Counted from the stretch's first letter, positions 15,293-25,094 are shown. The stretch: 64,000 nucleotides of DNA from CAIKNB01 sp041658705 (GCA_041658705.1 JBAZZT010000003.1:1-64000), one strand, 5' to 3'. A program made the numbers and translations. The notes: a model not told the origin generated them from the sequence alone.

Positions 15293-17335
15293 CTACTTGC
15301 GGTAGCAGACGTTGCAGTCGCGGATGTCCCAGTCGCAAGAGTTGTTCTTCTTGCTCATGACTGTGACGTGAAAGGTGCGATTCCGACAGTCCACGAAGGG
15401 CTGGCGGGAGCTGGGGACCTTGGTCGGCTGGCACTCATCCTTGTAGTGCGCCGGATCGGACTGACCAAGTTGCGCCTGGAGCAGCGCGGACTGCGCGGCT
15501 TCGCAGGTCGGCTCGCCGGACGACACCGACTTCGTCGACGGGGAGTAGACGAGGAAGCCGACGAAGATGGCGCCGAAGATGCACAAGCAGAAAAGGATTC
15601 CTAGGAGTGCCGTCGACGGATTGCGCTTGGGTCCCGGTCGGACTTCCATTTCGAGCTCCCTCTTCTCATCCTTCGCCTTCTTCTCCTCACGCGGACGGAA
15701 GAATGGCAGCTCGTCGTCGAACAAGGGCCGCTGCTCCGGCCTGAAGGGGTCGGAGAAGCTGGAGGGGTTGTCCTCCGGCTTGCGCAGCGGCTGCCTCGGC
15801 GCCGGGGGTGCCTGCGGTTCCGCGGGTTTGACTTCCGCCGGAGCCGCTTTCACCTCGGCCTTGGGCTGATCCCACGCGCTGCTCCGCGAAGCCTGCGACA
15901 TCTGCTCGCGTACGACTTCGGGGTTGCTCGGCCTTCCGCTGGTGCCGGTGGGTCGCACGGGCGTGTCCACCGCGATCGTCGGTTGCGAGCCGAACGGCAG
16001 CTTATTCTCGATAGGCTTGGCCGTCTCCGTGTCGGTAGGCTCGGGTGCCTTCTCGACCGGTTTGGCTGCCTCCGCCGGAGCATTGAGCTCCTTCAGGCTG
16101 TTGTCGAGCCAGCTCCCAGCCTTGCGGTAGCAAGACAACGCGTCCTTCTCATCGTACAGGTATGCACGATAGACGAAGAACATGATGACCACGCGGACCT
16201 TGCGGTTCGGCTCATCTTCGACGAGCTGGGTCTTGAGCATGGCGCGCGCTGTCGCGAGCCGTGCTTCCAACCTGCCACCAGCGAGCCGCGCTGCCTTGTT
16301 CAGCTGCTTGTTGAGCTCCTTGACCCCGACGCAGAGGAAGTCCTCGACGCGGTGATGCAGGTCGCGATCCGGATCATTCAGGACCAAGCGCAGGAAATCC
16401 TCGAACCCTTCGGGAAGAAACGGTTCGGGAGCCGGCGCGAAGCCAATCTTCGTCACGCTGGACGATTCCTGGCGCGACGACACCGTCGGCTGGTCTGCGG
16501 TTTGGACCTCCGCCTCTTTCGGCGCTTCCTGCCGAGGCGCCTCCGACTGCGCCGCCGGTTTGTGTTCCGACTGCGCCGCCGGTTTGTGTTCCGACTGCTT
16601 GGGAGTCGAGGGTCGTGCCGCCGCACCCAACCCGAGCAAGGTGCTGGACATCATCGCGGGACCACGGGGGGCTCGCAGCTGACCATCAGACGCCGGCGTG
16701 GGAGCAGGGGAAGCGGGTTCCGGCGTGGGAGCAGGAGCGGGTTTCGAGTCAACGACTTCCGCCGTCTGCCTCTCGTCCTCGCTCTCTTCTTCTTCGCCTT
16801 GCTCTTCCTCTTCCGTCCATGACCCTTTGTCCGCGTCTTCGACGTCGGAGAGCTCTTCTCCCTTGACTTCGATGCTGGGGGACGAGACGACGGCGGGTTC
16901 CGGCGCGACGTTCGCGCTGGCCGCCGCTTCCGCAGGCTTCGTCTCGATGACGGGTTCCGCAGGCTTCGTCTCCGCGACAGCCGCTTCTTCAGCTTTCACT
17001 TCGACGACAGCTGCTTCTTCAGCCTTCGTCTCGACGATTGCTTCCGCAGGCTCCGTCTCCGCGACGTCTGCTTCCGCGACCTTCGTCTCCGCGACGTCTG
17101 CTTCCGCAGCCTTCGCTACGACGATCGCTTCTTCGGTCTTCGTCTCGACGACGGGTTCTTCCTTCTTCTCTCCGGTAGCGCCGCCTGTTCCGCTTGCAGC
17201 GGCAGTTTCCGTGCTCGTCGCCTGGTCGATTTCGCCGACCGGCTCGCTGGCCTTGCCAGCTTCGGACGTTTCGCCAGCACCACCGGTGCCGACAGCTTCG
17301 GTCGACTCGACTGCACTCTTCGACTGTTCGCTCAT
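15293..17335 (-). CDS. Long Ala/Glu/Pro-rich single-pass membrane protein
   Basis: A 680-residue protein of low complexity. Residues ~1-230 hold repeated units of the type AEADVAETK and AEEAAVVEVK. Residues ~275-300 have a tandem SEHKPAAQ repeat. A more ordered helical region with FEDFLRLVLNDPDRDLHHRV follows at about 320-420, then a Pro-rich linker, then one membrane segment near residues 605-630 (LLGILFCLCIFGAIFVGFLV). The ~65-residue tail has cysteines in VDCRNRTF and DIRDCNVC, a motif shared with the protein at 39253. The ATG at 17335 is chosen because AAGGAGGA lies upstream. The topology suggests a cytoplasmic repeat region and an outer Cys tail. The function is unknown. Confidence 0.8.
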   Translation of the reverse strand: MSEQSKSAVESTEAVGTGGAGETSEAGKASEPVGEIDQATSTETAAASGTGGATGEKKEEPVVETKTEEAIVVAKAAEADVAETKVAEADVAETEPAEAIVETKAEEAAVVEVKAEEAAVAETKPAEPVIETKPAEAAASANVAPEPAVVSSPSIEVKGEELSDVEDADKGSWTEEEEQGEEEESEDERQTAEVVDSKPAPAPTPEPASPAPTPASDGQLRAPRGPAMMSSTLLGLGAAARPSTPKQSEHKPAAQSEHKPAAQSEAPRQEAPKEAEVQTADQPTVSSRQESSSVTKIGFAPAPEPFLPEGFEDFLRLVLNDPDRDLHHRVEDFLCVGVKELNKQLNKAARLAGGRLEARLATARAMLKTQLVEDEPNRKVRVVIMFFVYRAYLYDEKDALSCYRKAGSWLDNSLKELNAPAEAAKPVEKAPEPTDTETAKPIENKLPFGSQPTIAVDTPVRPTGTSGRPSNPEVVREQMSQASRSSAWDQPKAEVKAAPAEVKPAEPQAPPAPRQPLRKPEDNPSSFSDPFRPEQRPLFDDELPFFRPREEKKAKDEKRELEMEVRPGPKRNPSTALLGILFCLCIFGAIFVGFLVYSPSTKSVSSGEPTCEAAQSALLQAQLGQSDPAHYKDECQPTKVPSSRQPFVDCRNRTFHVTVMSKKNNSCDWDIRDCNVCYRK

Positions 17336-17414
17336 GTGATCCTCCTTCGGCACTGGGCCGAATATGCATGAAAAGAGCCAAATTCCCGCGGATATTGGAT
17401 CTGCAGGACTTGAT

Positions 17415-17443
17415 AACATACAAGAAAATGGATTTTTTGTCAA
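17415..17443 (-). promoter_or_regulatory. Promoter of the Ala/Glu-rich membrane protein gene
   Basis: On the minus strand, TTGACA (17438-17443), 17 nt, TATGTT (17415-17420). This is the best consensus match in the window. The message has an ~75-nt leader with a GGAGGA Shine-Dalgarno. Confidence 0.75.
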
Positions 17444-17506
17444 GATTAAGGTCGAAAGCGGGTTTCTTGTACCCAAGGCGCTCAAAGGATATGCTATTTG
17501 TCACGT

Positions 17507-19069
17507 ATGTTGCGCGGAAATAAGCCTGCTAAAAGCAAAAGAAAGCTGGTCTTGATCATTTGGGACGGCTTCGGCATAGGCAGAAAAGATAAAGGCGATG
17601 CGACGGGCTTGGCCAAGATGCCGACCTGGCGCAAGCTTTTGGAATCCTTCCCCCACACCCAACTCAAGGCTGATGGCGCCAGCGTGGGTTTGCCGGCAGG
17701 ACAGCCGGGCAACTCCGAAGCAGGGCACGCTACCTTGGGCGCCGGCAGGCCGGTCATCTCGGATCAGCTGGTGATCGATGAAGCCATCGACGAAAAAAAA
17801 TTCAGTAAGAACCCGGCTCTACGCCACGCCGTGGCGCATTGCGAGCGCAACCGGAGCATCTTGCATTTGGTCGGGTTGCTGACCAATCATGCCAGCGGCC
17901 ATGCTTCGCCCAAGCACATCGAGGCGCTGATCAAATTCGCCGCCGCTTCGCGTTTGCCGCGCGTGGCTCTGCATCTGTTCACCGATGGGCGCGATACGCC
18001 GCCCTTCCACGCGGTGCATTTGCTGGCCGAGTTGCAAAAAAAGATGCCGAGCAACTTCGTCATAGCGACTTTGTCCGGCAGGTTCTATGCCATGGACCGG
18101 AACCGATTTTGGGACAGGACCATGCTGGCCTACGACGCCATGACGCAAGGCCACGGCGTATCCGCCGATTCGGTCACCACGGCCGTGACCCAAGCCTACA
18201 ACCGCGGCGAAAGCGACGAGTTCATCACGCCCACGGTCATCTGCAAAAACAAGACTTGCATCGCGCCCATCAGCGATCATGACTCGGTGATCTATTGGAA
18301 CTTGCGCAGCGACCGCGCACGTCAGTTGGTAAAACCTTTTGTGCTCAAAGATTTCAATCTGCGCGAACCGAACGTCAGGCGCAGGGTCTTCCGCAAAGAT
18401 TTATGCTTCGTGACTTTGACCGAGTTCGGCAAAGATCTGAACGGCGAGAGCATGGCGGCTTTTCCGCATGCCGACGTCAGGGAATCGTTCGTCGACGCCA
18501 TGCGCTACCAGCGTCAAATTTACATCGCCGAATCGGAAAAATTCGCGCAGGTCACCTATTTCTTCAACGGCGGGTTCGCCAAACCGCTGTTCGGCGAAGA
18601 GCGCGTCCGCATCCCCAGTCTGCGCATCCCGCGCTACGATGCAAAACCGCGCATGCGGGCGGATGAGATAGCGAAAAATATCGTGCAGGCTCTAGACCAG
18701 GATTATCAGGTGATAGTGGCTAACTTCGCCAACGCCGACATGGTCGGCCACACCGGTAACGAAGCCGCGGCGATCCAGGCGTGCGATGCGTTGGACGAGA
18801 CGTTGGCTTTGATTTGGAAGAAAGTCCGTGAAAAAGACGGAATTTTGGTCGTGACCGCGGACCACGGCAACGTGGAAGTCATGCTGAATCCGCACGGCGG
18901 AGCGGACACCGAACATAACCCAGATCCGGTGCCGTTCCTGGTGGCGGGCAGCGGATTCAAAAACGCCAAGCTCAAACCGGGAGGGTTGGCCGACGTCGCT
19001 CCGACGCTGCTGCATGTCCTGGGAGTGGATCAGCCCAAAGAAATGACGGGGAAGAACCTGCTGGTATGA
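17507..19069 (+). CDS. gpmI: 2,3-bisphosphoglycerate-independent phosphoglycerate mutase, copy 1
   Basis: A 520-residue alkaline-phosphatase-superfamily enzyme of glycolysis that interconverts 3- and 2-phosphoglycerate. The metal and catalytic motifs are all present: LIIWDGFG, the Ser nucleophile in GNSEAGHATLGAG, FTDGRDTPP, SGRFYAMDRNRFWDR, NFANADMVGHTGN, VTADHGNVE and the last His in DTEHNPDPVPF. The length fits GpmI (~510). The ATG at 17507 is preceded by an in-frame TTG at 17498; the ATG is preferred. A second, different copy follows 96 bp downstream. Copy 1 keeps the usual DGRDTPP motif, which copy 2 does not. Confidence 0.94.
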   Translation: MLRGNKPAKSKRKLVLIIWDGFGIGRKDKGDATGLAKMPTWRKLLESFPHTQLKADGASVGLPAGQPGNSEAGHATLGAGRPVISDQLVIDEAIDEKKFSKNPALRHAVAHCERNRSILHLVGLLTNHASGHASPKHIEALIKFAAASRLPRVALHLFTDGRDTPPFHAVHLLAELQKKMPSNFVIATLSGRFYAMDRNRFWDRTMLAYDAMTQGHGVSADSVTTAVTQAYNRGESDEFITPTVICKNKTCIAPISDHDSVIYWNLRSDRARQLVKPFVLKDFNLREPNVRRRVFRKDLCFVTLTEFGKDLNGESMAAFPHADVRESFVDAMRYQRQIYIAESEKFAQVTYFFNGGFAKPLFGEERVRIPSLRIPRYDAKPRMRADEIAKNIVQALDQDYQVIVANFANADMVGHTGNEAAAIQACDALDETLALIWKKVREKDGILVVTADHGNVEVMLNPHGGADTEHNPDPVPFLVAGSGFKNAKLKPGGLADVAPTLLHVLGVDQPKEMTGKNLLV

Positions 19070-19126
19070 ATAACCAAGACCGAACGATGAATAATCAATA
19101 TCCTACGATGAATAATCAATCCGTCG
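19066..19126. repeat. Three 21-bp tandem repeats between the two gpmI genes
   Basis: Three direct repeats of period 21 begin ATGAATAA(C/T)CAA (about 19066, 19087 and 19108). The first overlaps the stop codon of copy 1. No ORF uses them. Confidence 0.8.
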
Positions 19127-19165
19127 GTATTCGGAGTTTGTTTATTGTTTTTTTAGTTCAGAACA

Positions 19166-20743
<1,578 letters not shown>

Positions 20744-20828
20744 AAGCATGAAGTTGGAATTTAGAAGTTAGAATTTAGAAGCTGGAAGTCAGACTTCCAC
20801 ATTCCAAATTCCACATTCCAAATTCACT
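20744..20828. repeat. Heptad hairpin (GAAGTTG/GAATTTA type)
   Basis: Strict period 7 through the stretch: GAAGCAT GAAGTTG then GAATTTA GAAGTTA on the left, and ACATTCC AAATTCC ACATTCC AAATTCA on the right. It lies between gpmI copy 2 and mutM. Confidence 0.88.
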
Positions 20829-20844
20829 TTTCATCTCCCACCCC

Positions 20845-21690
20845 ATGCCCGAACTTCCAGAAGTCGAAACTATCGCGCGCCAATTGGATAGCGCATTGCG
20901 GGGACGGACGATCAAGTCCGTTACGCTTTTAAAAACAGGCCGCGAGGCGCCGACGGGGAAAAAATTCATTGCTTGTCTTGAAGGAAAGAAAATCCAAAGA
21001 GTCGTACGCCGGGCCAAACTTTTGATCTGGGAATTCGCGGACGGTTCAGCGGTCTTGGCGCATCTCAAGATGACCGGGCGATTCGTCTTTGCGGACAAGA
21101 CATATCAGCCAGCGAAGCATGATCGGGCGATATTCGAATTCGTAGGGGCACATGCCATGCGCCCTGGGCGTGCGGCACACGCCCCTACGCTGGTTTGGTC
21201 CGACATCCGCCAATTCGGTTTCATGCGTTGCGTTTCGAAGGAAGAGAAAGAAAAAACTTTGGCGGCTTACGGGCCGGAACCGTTGGAGGCGACGGAGGAC
21301 GAAATCGCGCGATGTTTGGAAAAACCCAAGACCAGAAAAATCAAAAGCGCGCTTTTGGATCAAGCGACGATCGCGGGCATCGGCAACATTTACGCCGACG
21401 AGGCGCTGTTCCGCGCCGGTATCCGTCCCACGCGTCGCCTGTCCGAAATTACGCGCGCCGATCGTTTGCGCCTGGCGCGGGAAATAAAAATCTTGCTTAA
21501 AAAATCCATCCGGCTGCGCGGTACGAGCGCCAGCGATTACGTCGATGCCTCGGGCGCCAAAGGAAGTTTCGAAAAACATCTGCGCGTCTACGGTCGGGGA
21601 GGGGAGAAGTGCCTGGTCTGCGGCACGCCCATCAAACGCACGGTCTTGAATCAGCGCGGCACGCATTATTGCCCGCAGTGTCAGAAATAA
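20845..21690 (+). CDS. mutM: Formamidopyrimidine-DNA glycosylase with an in-frame palindrome insertion
   Basis: A 281-residue base-excision enzyme that removes oxidised purines. The N-terminus MPELPEVETIARQL carries the catalytic Pro2 and Glu3. The H2TH domain (DQATIAGIGNIYADEALFRA) follows in the middle. The C-terminal zinc finger has CLVC and CPQC, with Arg/Gly in RTVLNQRGTHYC. Near residues 99-114 the usual short hairpin before WSDIRQFGF is enlarged by GAHAMRPGRAAHAP. The underlying DNA (21141-21189) is a palindrome that begins GTAGGGGCACATGCC and ends CACACGCCCCTAC, of the same type as intergenic repeats. The reading frame is kept, so the enzyme may remain active. Confidence 0.95.
   Translation: MPELPEVETIARQLDSALRGRTIKSVTLLKTGREAPTGKKFIACLEGKKIQRVVRRAKLLIWEFADGSAVLAHLKMTGRFVFADKTYQPAKHDRAIFEFVGAHAMRPGRAAHAPTLVWSDIRQFGFMRCVSKEEKEKTLAAYGPEPLEATEDEIARCLEKPKTRKIKSALLDQATIAGIGNIYADEALFRAGIRPTRRLSEITRADRLRLAREIKILLKKSIRLRGTSASDYVDASGAKGSFEKHLRVYGRGGEKCLVCGTPIKRTVLNQRGTHYCPQCQK
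21141..21189. repeat. Palindromic repeat inside mutM
   Basis: GTAGGGGCACATGCCATGC and the mirrored GCGGCACACGCCCCTAC pair with a few wobbles. The ends GTAGGGGC/GCCCCTAC equal those of the intergenic palindrome at about 15053 and the one ending at 352. The length near 48 bp keeps the frame. Confidence 0.8.
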
Positions 21691-21694
21691 AAAA

Positions 21695-21897
21695 CTAGAG
21701 GGTAGAGAGTAACCAGACATCCCATTATTTAAGCAATGTCATCCTTGAGCCCCGCATCGAGTGCGGGGTAAACTCCGCGAAGGATCTTCCTATACCTTAA
21801 GGAATTGGAAGATTCTTCGGCCGTCAGACGGCCTCAAGAATGACATCCTTTTATTTTGGCTACCGTCTACCGTCTACTGTCTACCAGCTACCTCTGA
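21695..21897. repeat. Nested element: heptad hairpin around a GGATCTTCCTATACC palindrome
   Basis: The left arm TAGAGGG TAGAGAG TAACC is at 21695-21715, and the right arm GGCTACCGTCTACCGTC with its extension is at 21858-21897. The inner palindrome at 21738-21844 (GTCATCCTTGAGC to TCAAGAATGAC) matches that at 189-273, but carries an extra CCCCGCATCGAGTGCGGGG hairpin in its left arm. Confidence 0.85.
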
Positions 21898-21899
21898 CG

Positions 21900-21928
21900 T
21901 TGACAAAAGCGTCAGAATCTTGTGTCCT
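21900..21928 (+). promoter_or_regulatory. Promoter with an overlapping short inverted repeat
   Basis: TTGACA (21900-21905), 17 nt, TGTCCT (21923-21928). CTGACG and CGTCAG (about 21894-21916) form an inverted repeat that straddles the -35 box, which could be an operator. Confidence 0.5.
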
Positions 21929-21958
21929 ACGGGTGCAAGTACGAGGAAAGTTGGCACC

Positions 21959-22747
21959 ATGGACAATAACATAGCGGTCACCAAGGAGCAGATTGCGCAG
22001 ATCGTCACACTTCTGGCGAGCGATTGCGTGCCGTATGCCGCCGCCAAGGAGTTCATCGAAAGATTCTCGCCGGCCAAACCGGAACGAGCTTTGACCGTTT
22101 ATCGGAGCAGCGCCGTCGAACCCGCCGCGCTGCCTCCGGACGAATTGGTCGGAATCTGGGAGAGCGCTTTTCCGGGTCGCGGCATAAAAGTCGCGGCGAT
22201 GCTCCAGGCTTTCGTGGCTTGGAAGCCGAAACTGGCGCCTCCAATCCCTGGATTGATGAAAAGGGCGCGTAAGGCAGTTGCGCCTTGGGGGACGGTAGAG
22301 GGCATCCGCCTAAACCGCCAGTGCAGCTTTTGGGAAAGACGGGTCATGGATTATGCAACCTGGTCGAATCCCCCAAGCGACACAATCGCTCAATTATGGG
22401 ATAACCATCATTCGTTGTTGAATGACCTACTCGATCAGACGCGTCCGGACAGCGAAGCTACGCCGGGCCGCCGCGAGTTCTCGAACAGGCTTGACCAGAG
22501 CCTCGACCGGATTTGGTTAGAGTTGGAGACGGAGGTCAGGGCCAAGCTCGGATGTCCGAAGAATTCACCGCTGACGAATATGGTTTATCGGGCGTTTCGC
22601 TCTTGCATCTATCAAGCTTGCGGATTCGAGTTGCTCGGTCGGAGCGAAGAGGCGGCCAAGTACATACCTCTCCTCGAACTGTGGCTGGCTGGCAACTTTC
22701 CGCTTGATCACCTATGTTCTCGTCTGTATTTACTTGTAGCACCTTAG
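21959..22747 (+). CDS. Hypothetical protein, 262 aa
   Basis: A soluble protein with no signal peptide or membrane segment. It is rich in Leu, Ala and Arg, with two aromatic stretches (SFWERRVMDYATWSNPP and CIYQACGFELLGRSEE), and is probably all-helical. The family is not recognised. The ATG at 21959 is chosen because GAGGAAAG lies 8 nt upstream, although the frame is open back to 21761. The gene is a self-contained cassette with its own promoter and a hairpin terminator. Confidence 0.72.
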   Translation: MDNNIAVTKEQIAQIVTLLASDCVPYAAAKEFIERFSPAKPERALTVYRSSAVEPAALPPDELVGIWESAFPGRGIKVAAMLQAFVAWKPKLAPPIPGLMKRARKAVAPWGTVEGIRLNRQCSFWERRVMDYATWSNPPSDTIAQLWDNHHSLLNDLLDQTRPDSEATPGRREFSNRLDQSLDRIWLELETEVRAKLGCPKNSPLTNMVYRAFRSCIYQACGFELLGRSEEAAKYIPLLELWLAGNFPLDHLCSRLYLLVAP

Positions 22748-22753
22748 GACTTC

Positions 22754-22785
22754 AGCGCTGTGCATGCTCATGCCCGGCGCTTTTC
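22754..22785 (+). terminator. Terminator of the 262-aa hypothetical gene
   Basis: AGCGC...GGCGCT encloses an inner GCATG/CATGC stem and is followed by TTTTCG. Confidence 0.6.
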
Positions 22786-22820
22786 GTTATCAAAAATATT
22801 TTTTCGTGTAATATATAGGT

Positions 22821-23462
22821 ATGAGTCAGCGCGAAATCAGAACCGTCCAAGCCTTGATGAAGCGTTATCCGCAGAAGGCGGATATGGATTTAGGCAAGGC
22901 GCCGGATTCGTTGCTGGCGACGATTATGTCGGCGCGCACCACCGATGTCCAAGTGCGCAAGATTTTTCCAGCCTTCCGCAAAAAATATCCGAATTGGAAA
23001 AAACTCGCGGCGGTGAGCGAGAGCGAAATCGCGCGCAGCATCAATTCCATCGGCATGTATCGGACCAAAGCCAGGATGATCAAAGCGCTGGCGCAAAAAA
23101 TCCTCCGTGATTTCGGGGGCCAAGTCCCAGACACAATGGAAGAGCTCGTCACTTTGCCGGGCGTGGGGCGCAAGACCGCAAGTTGCGTCTTGGCTTACGC
23201 TTTCCATAAACCCGCGGTCGCGGTCGATACCCACGTCTTCCGCATCGTGCATCGTCTGGGTTGGGTCAAAGGCAACACGCCGGAAAAAGTCGAGACGGAA
23301 ATAAAAAATATCCTGCCCGAAAAATATTGGAGCGAGGTCAATCGCAGCATGGTGCGCTTAGGCCGCGAGATTTGCGTCGGCGGACGCAAGCCGAAATGTT
23401 GGATGTGTCCAGTGGCTAAGTGGTGCGCTTACAGCCCGAAGACGCCGCCTCCGAAAAATTGA
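22821..23462 (+). CDS. nth: Endonuclease III
   Basis: A 213-residue HhH-GPD DNA glycosylase/AP lyase for oxidised pyrimidines. The helix-hairpin-helix LPGVGRKTASCV holds the catalytic Lys, and AVDTHVFRIVHRLG holds the catalytic Asp. The C-terminal [4Fe-4S] cysteines are ICVGGRKPKCWMCPVAKWC, i.e. C-x7-C-x2-C-x5-C, one residue longer in the first gap than the E. coli pattern. The gene begins an apparent run nth - PAP2 - mltG on the plus strand with short gaps. Confidence 0.95.
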   Translation: MSQREIRTVQALMKRYPQKADMDLGKAPDSLLATIMSARTTDVQVRKIFPAFRKKYPNWKKLAAVSESEIARSINSIGMYRTKARMIKALAQKILRDFGGQVPDTMEELVTLPGVGRKTASCVLAYAFHKPAVAVDTHVFRIVHRLGWVKGNTPEKVETEIKNILPEKYWSEVNRSMVRLGREICVGGRKPKCWMCPVAKWCAYSPKTPPPKN

Positions 23463-23485
23463 TTGTATGCTATCCTTTGTGACGT

Positions 23486-24046
23486 ATGGGTTTTGAAGCG
23501 CTGATGGTGCAGAATATCCAGCATTATTTTTTGCAATCGACGCTGGATGTCGGGATCGCCGTGTTCCTCGCGCGCTGGCTGATTTTGGGCAATGTATTCC
23601 TGGCGGCTTTTTTGGCTTTGTCCGGACAGCCTAAAAAAATCCACGCCATCGGCGAGGCGGTGTGGAGTTTGATCGTCGCGCTGACTTTGACCAGCTTGAT
23701 CGCGTTAGTCGTGCATCGCGCGCGGCCTTATCTCGGCGACGCCGGGATCGAATTGCTCATCCCGCAGCCGCTCAACTCATCTTTCCCTTCCGGTCACACC
23801 GCCAGCGCGATTTCGGTCGCCTTGCCTTTTCTCCTCGCCAGCCGCGGCGTAGGTCTTACCGCGCTCGTCATCGCCGTGCTGGTGATGTTGGGTCGCATGG
23901 CGGTCGGCGTGCATTATCCGACGGATCTTTTGGGCGGCATCGTCATCGGTGCCGTGAGCTTTGCCTTGGTGCGTGTGGCGCATCGCGAATTGCGCACGCG
24001 TGACATAATCAAGACCGTGCGCGCTTGGCGCAAAGCCGCAAGATAA
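23486..24046 (+). CDS. PAP2-family membrane phosphatase
   Basis: A 186-residue protein with about five hydrophobic segments. The phosphatase motifs are HRARPY, the central FPSGHTASA and GRMAVGVHYPTDLLGG, which hold the catalytic His and Asp. The family dephosphorylates lipid phosphates such as undecaprenyl pyrophosphate or phosphatidic acid. The first motif lacks the usual Lys upstream of RP. Given the neighbour mltG and the absence of another candidate in the window, a role in recycling undecaprenyl pyrophosphate is plausible. Confidence 0.88.
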   Translation: MGFEALMVQNIQHYFLQSTLDVGIAVFLARWLILGNVFLAAFLALSGQPKKIHAIGEAVWSLIVALTLTSLIALVVHRARPYLGDAGIELLIPQPLNSSFPSGHTASAISVALPFLLASRGVGLTALVIAVLVMLGRMAVGVHYPTDLLGGIVIGAVSFALVRVAHRELRTRDIIKTVRAWRKAAR

Positions 24047-24063
24047 TAACTGCGAATACTCCC

Positions 24064-25092
24064 ATGCGGAAAATCCTTTTTCTTCTCGGTTTGCTGTGTT
24101 TGAGCGCGGCGGTTTTTTTGGCCTTTTTCGTGCCGGCCGCTTGGCTCTCAAAACCTTCTTCCGAGGCACCGACGATCAGATTCGAAATCAAGAGCGGCGA
24201 GACGGCTAAGGATATCGCGGCGCATTTAAAGACCGACGGCGTCATCCTGTGGCAGACCGGATATCGCATTTATGGTTTCATCGACGCGACTGTCGGGCGG
24301 CCTAAAGCCGGCGTGTTCAATCTAAAATCCGGCATGAGCTATCGCAGCCTGGCGCGCATGTTTGCCCTTGGTCCGCAAAAAGAAGAGATCGAAGCCAAGG
24401 TGATCGAAGGTTGGACGCTGGAGGACGAAGCGCGCTCGCTCGAAAAAATGGGGAGCGCCCCGGCGGCTTTTTTCGCCTTGACCGGCAATCCGAAAAACGA
24501 CAAACCATTCAACCGCGAGCTGGCGCAAGACTACTCATTCCTTTCCGGTTTGCCGAAAAGCGCGACGCTCGAGGGTTATCTTTTTCCCAACACCTATCGC
24601 GTGTGGCGCGATCAGTTGCCCGAGGCTTTGATCCGCAAACAGCTCGACGAGTTCGGCAAACAGACCGCGGCCATGCGCGACGCTGCGCAGAAACAAGGTA
24701 AGAATTTCCGTGACGTGTTGATCTTGGCGTCCATCGTGGAAAAAGAAGCGACTGATGCGTCAGACAAAAAAATCGTGGCCGGCATCCTGTCCAATCGTTT
24801 GCGCATCGGCATGGCGCTGCAGACCGACTCGACCATCAACTACGTGATCCAAGCGGGACGCGCCCGCGCCACGCTCAAGGATCTTGAGCTCGTCTCGCCG
24901 TACAACACGTATAAGAACAAAGGCTTGCCGCCCGCGCCCATCTGCAATCCGGGACACGACGCGCTCGACGCCGCGCTCAATCCGGCCAAGACCGACTACC
25001 TATATTATCTGCACGACGCAGACGGTAAGAGTTATTACGCCAAGACGCTGGAGGAACATAAGAGGAATAGGTTCAAGGCGTACGGGGAATGA
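24064..25092 (+). CDS. mltG: Endolytic transglycosylase MltG
   Basis: A 342-residue membrane-anchored enzyme that cuts nascent peptidoglycan strands and sets glycan length. The N-terminal anchor is at about residues 4-24. A LysM-like part (FEIKSGETAKDIAAHL) follows. The catalytic YceG domain has ASIVEKEATD with the key Glu, then MALQTDSTINYV, SPYNTYKNKGLPPAPICNPG and YLYYLHDADG. The length fits the family. The ATG at 24064 is chosen because the membrane anchor starts there. It follows the PAP2 gene by 17 bp. Confidence 0.95.
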   Translation: MRKILFLLGLLCLSAAVFLAFFVPAAWLSKPSSEAPTIRFEIKSGETAKDIAAHLKTDGVILWQTGYRIYGFIDATVGRPKAGVFNLKSGMSYRSLARMFALGPQKEEIEAKVIEGWTLEDEARSLEKMGSAPAAFFALTGNPKNDKPFNRELAQDYSFLSGLPKSATLEGYLFPNTYRVWRDQLPEALIRKQLDEFGKQTAAMRDAAQKQGKNFRDVLILASIVEKEATDASDKKIVAGILSNRLRIGMALQTDSTINYVIQAGRARATLKDLELVSPYNTYKNKGLPPAPICNPGHDALDAALNPAKTDYLYYLHDADGKSYYAKTLEEHKRNRFKAYGE

Positions 25093-25094
25093 AC

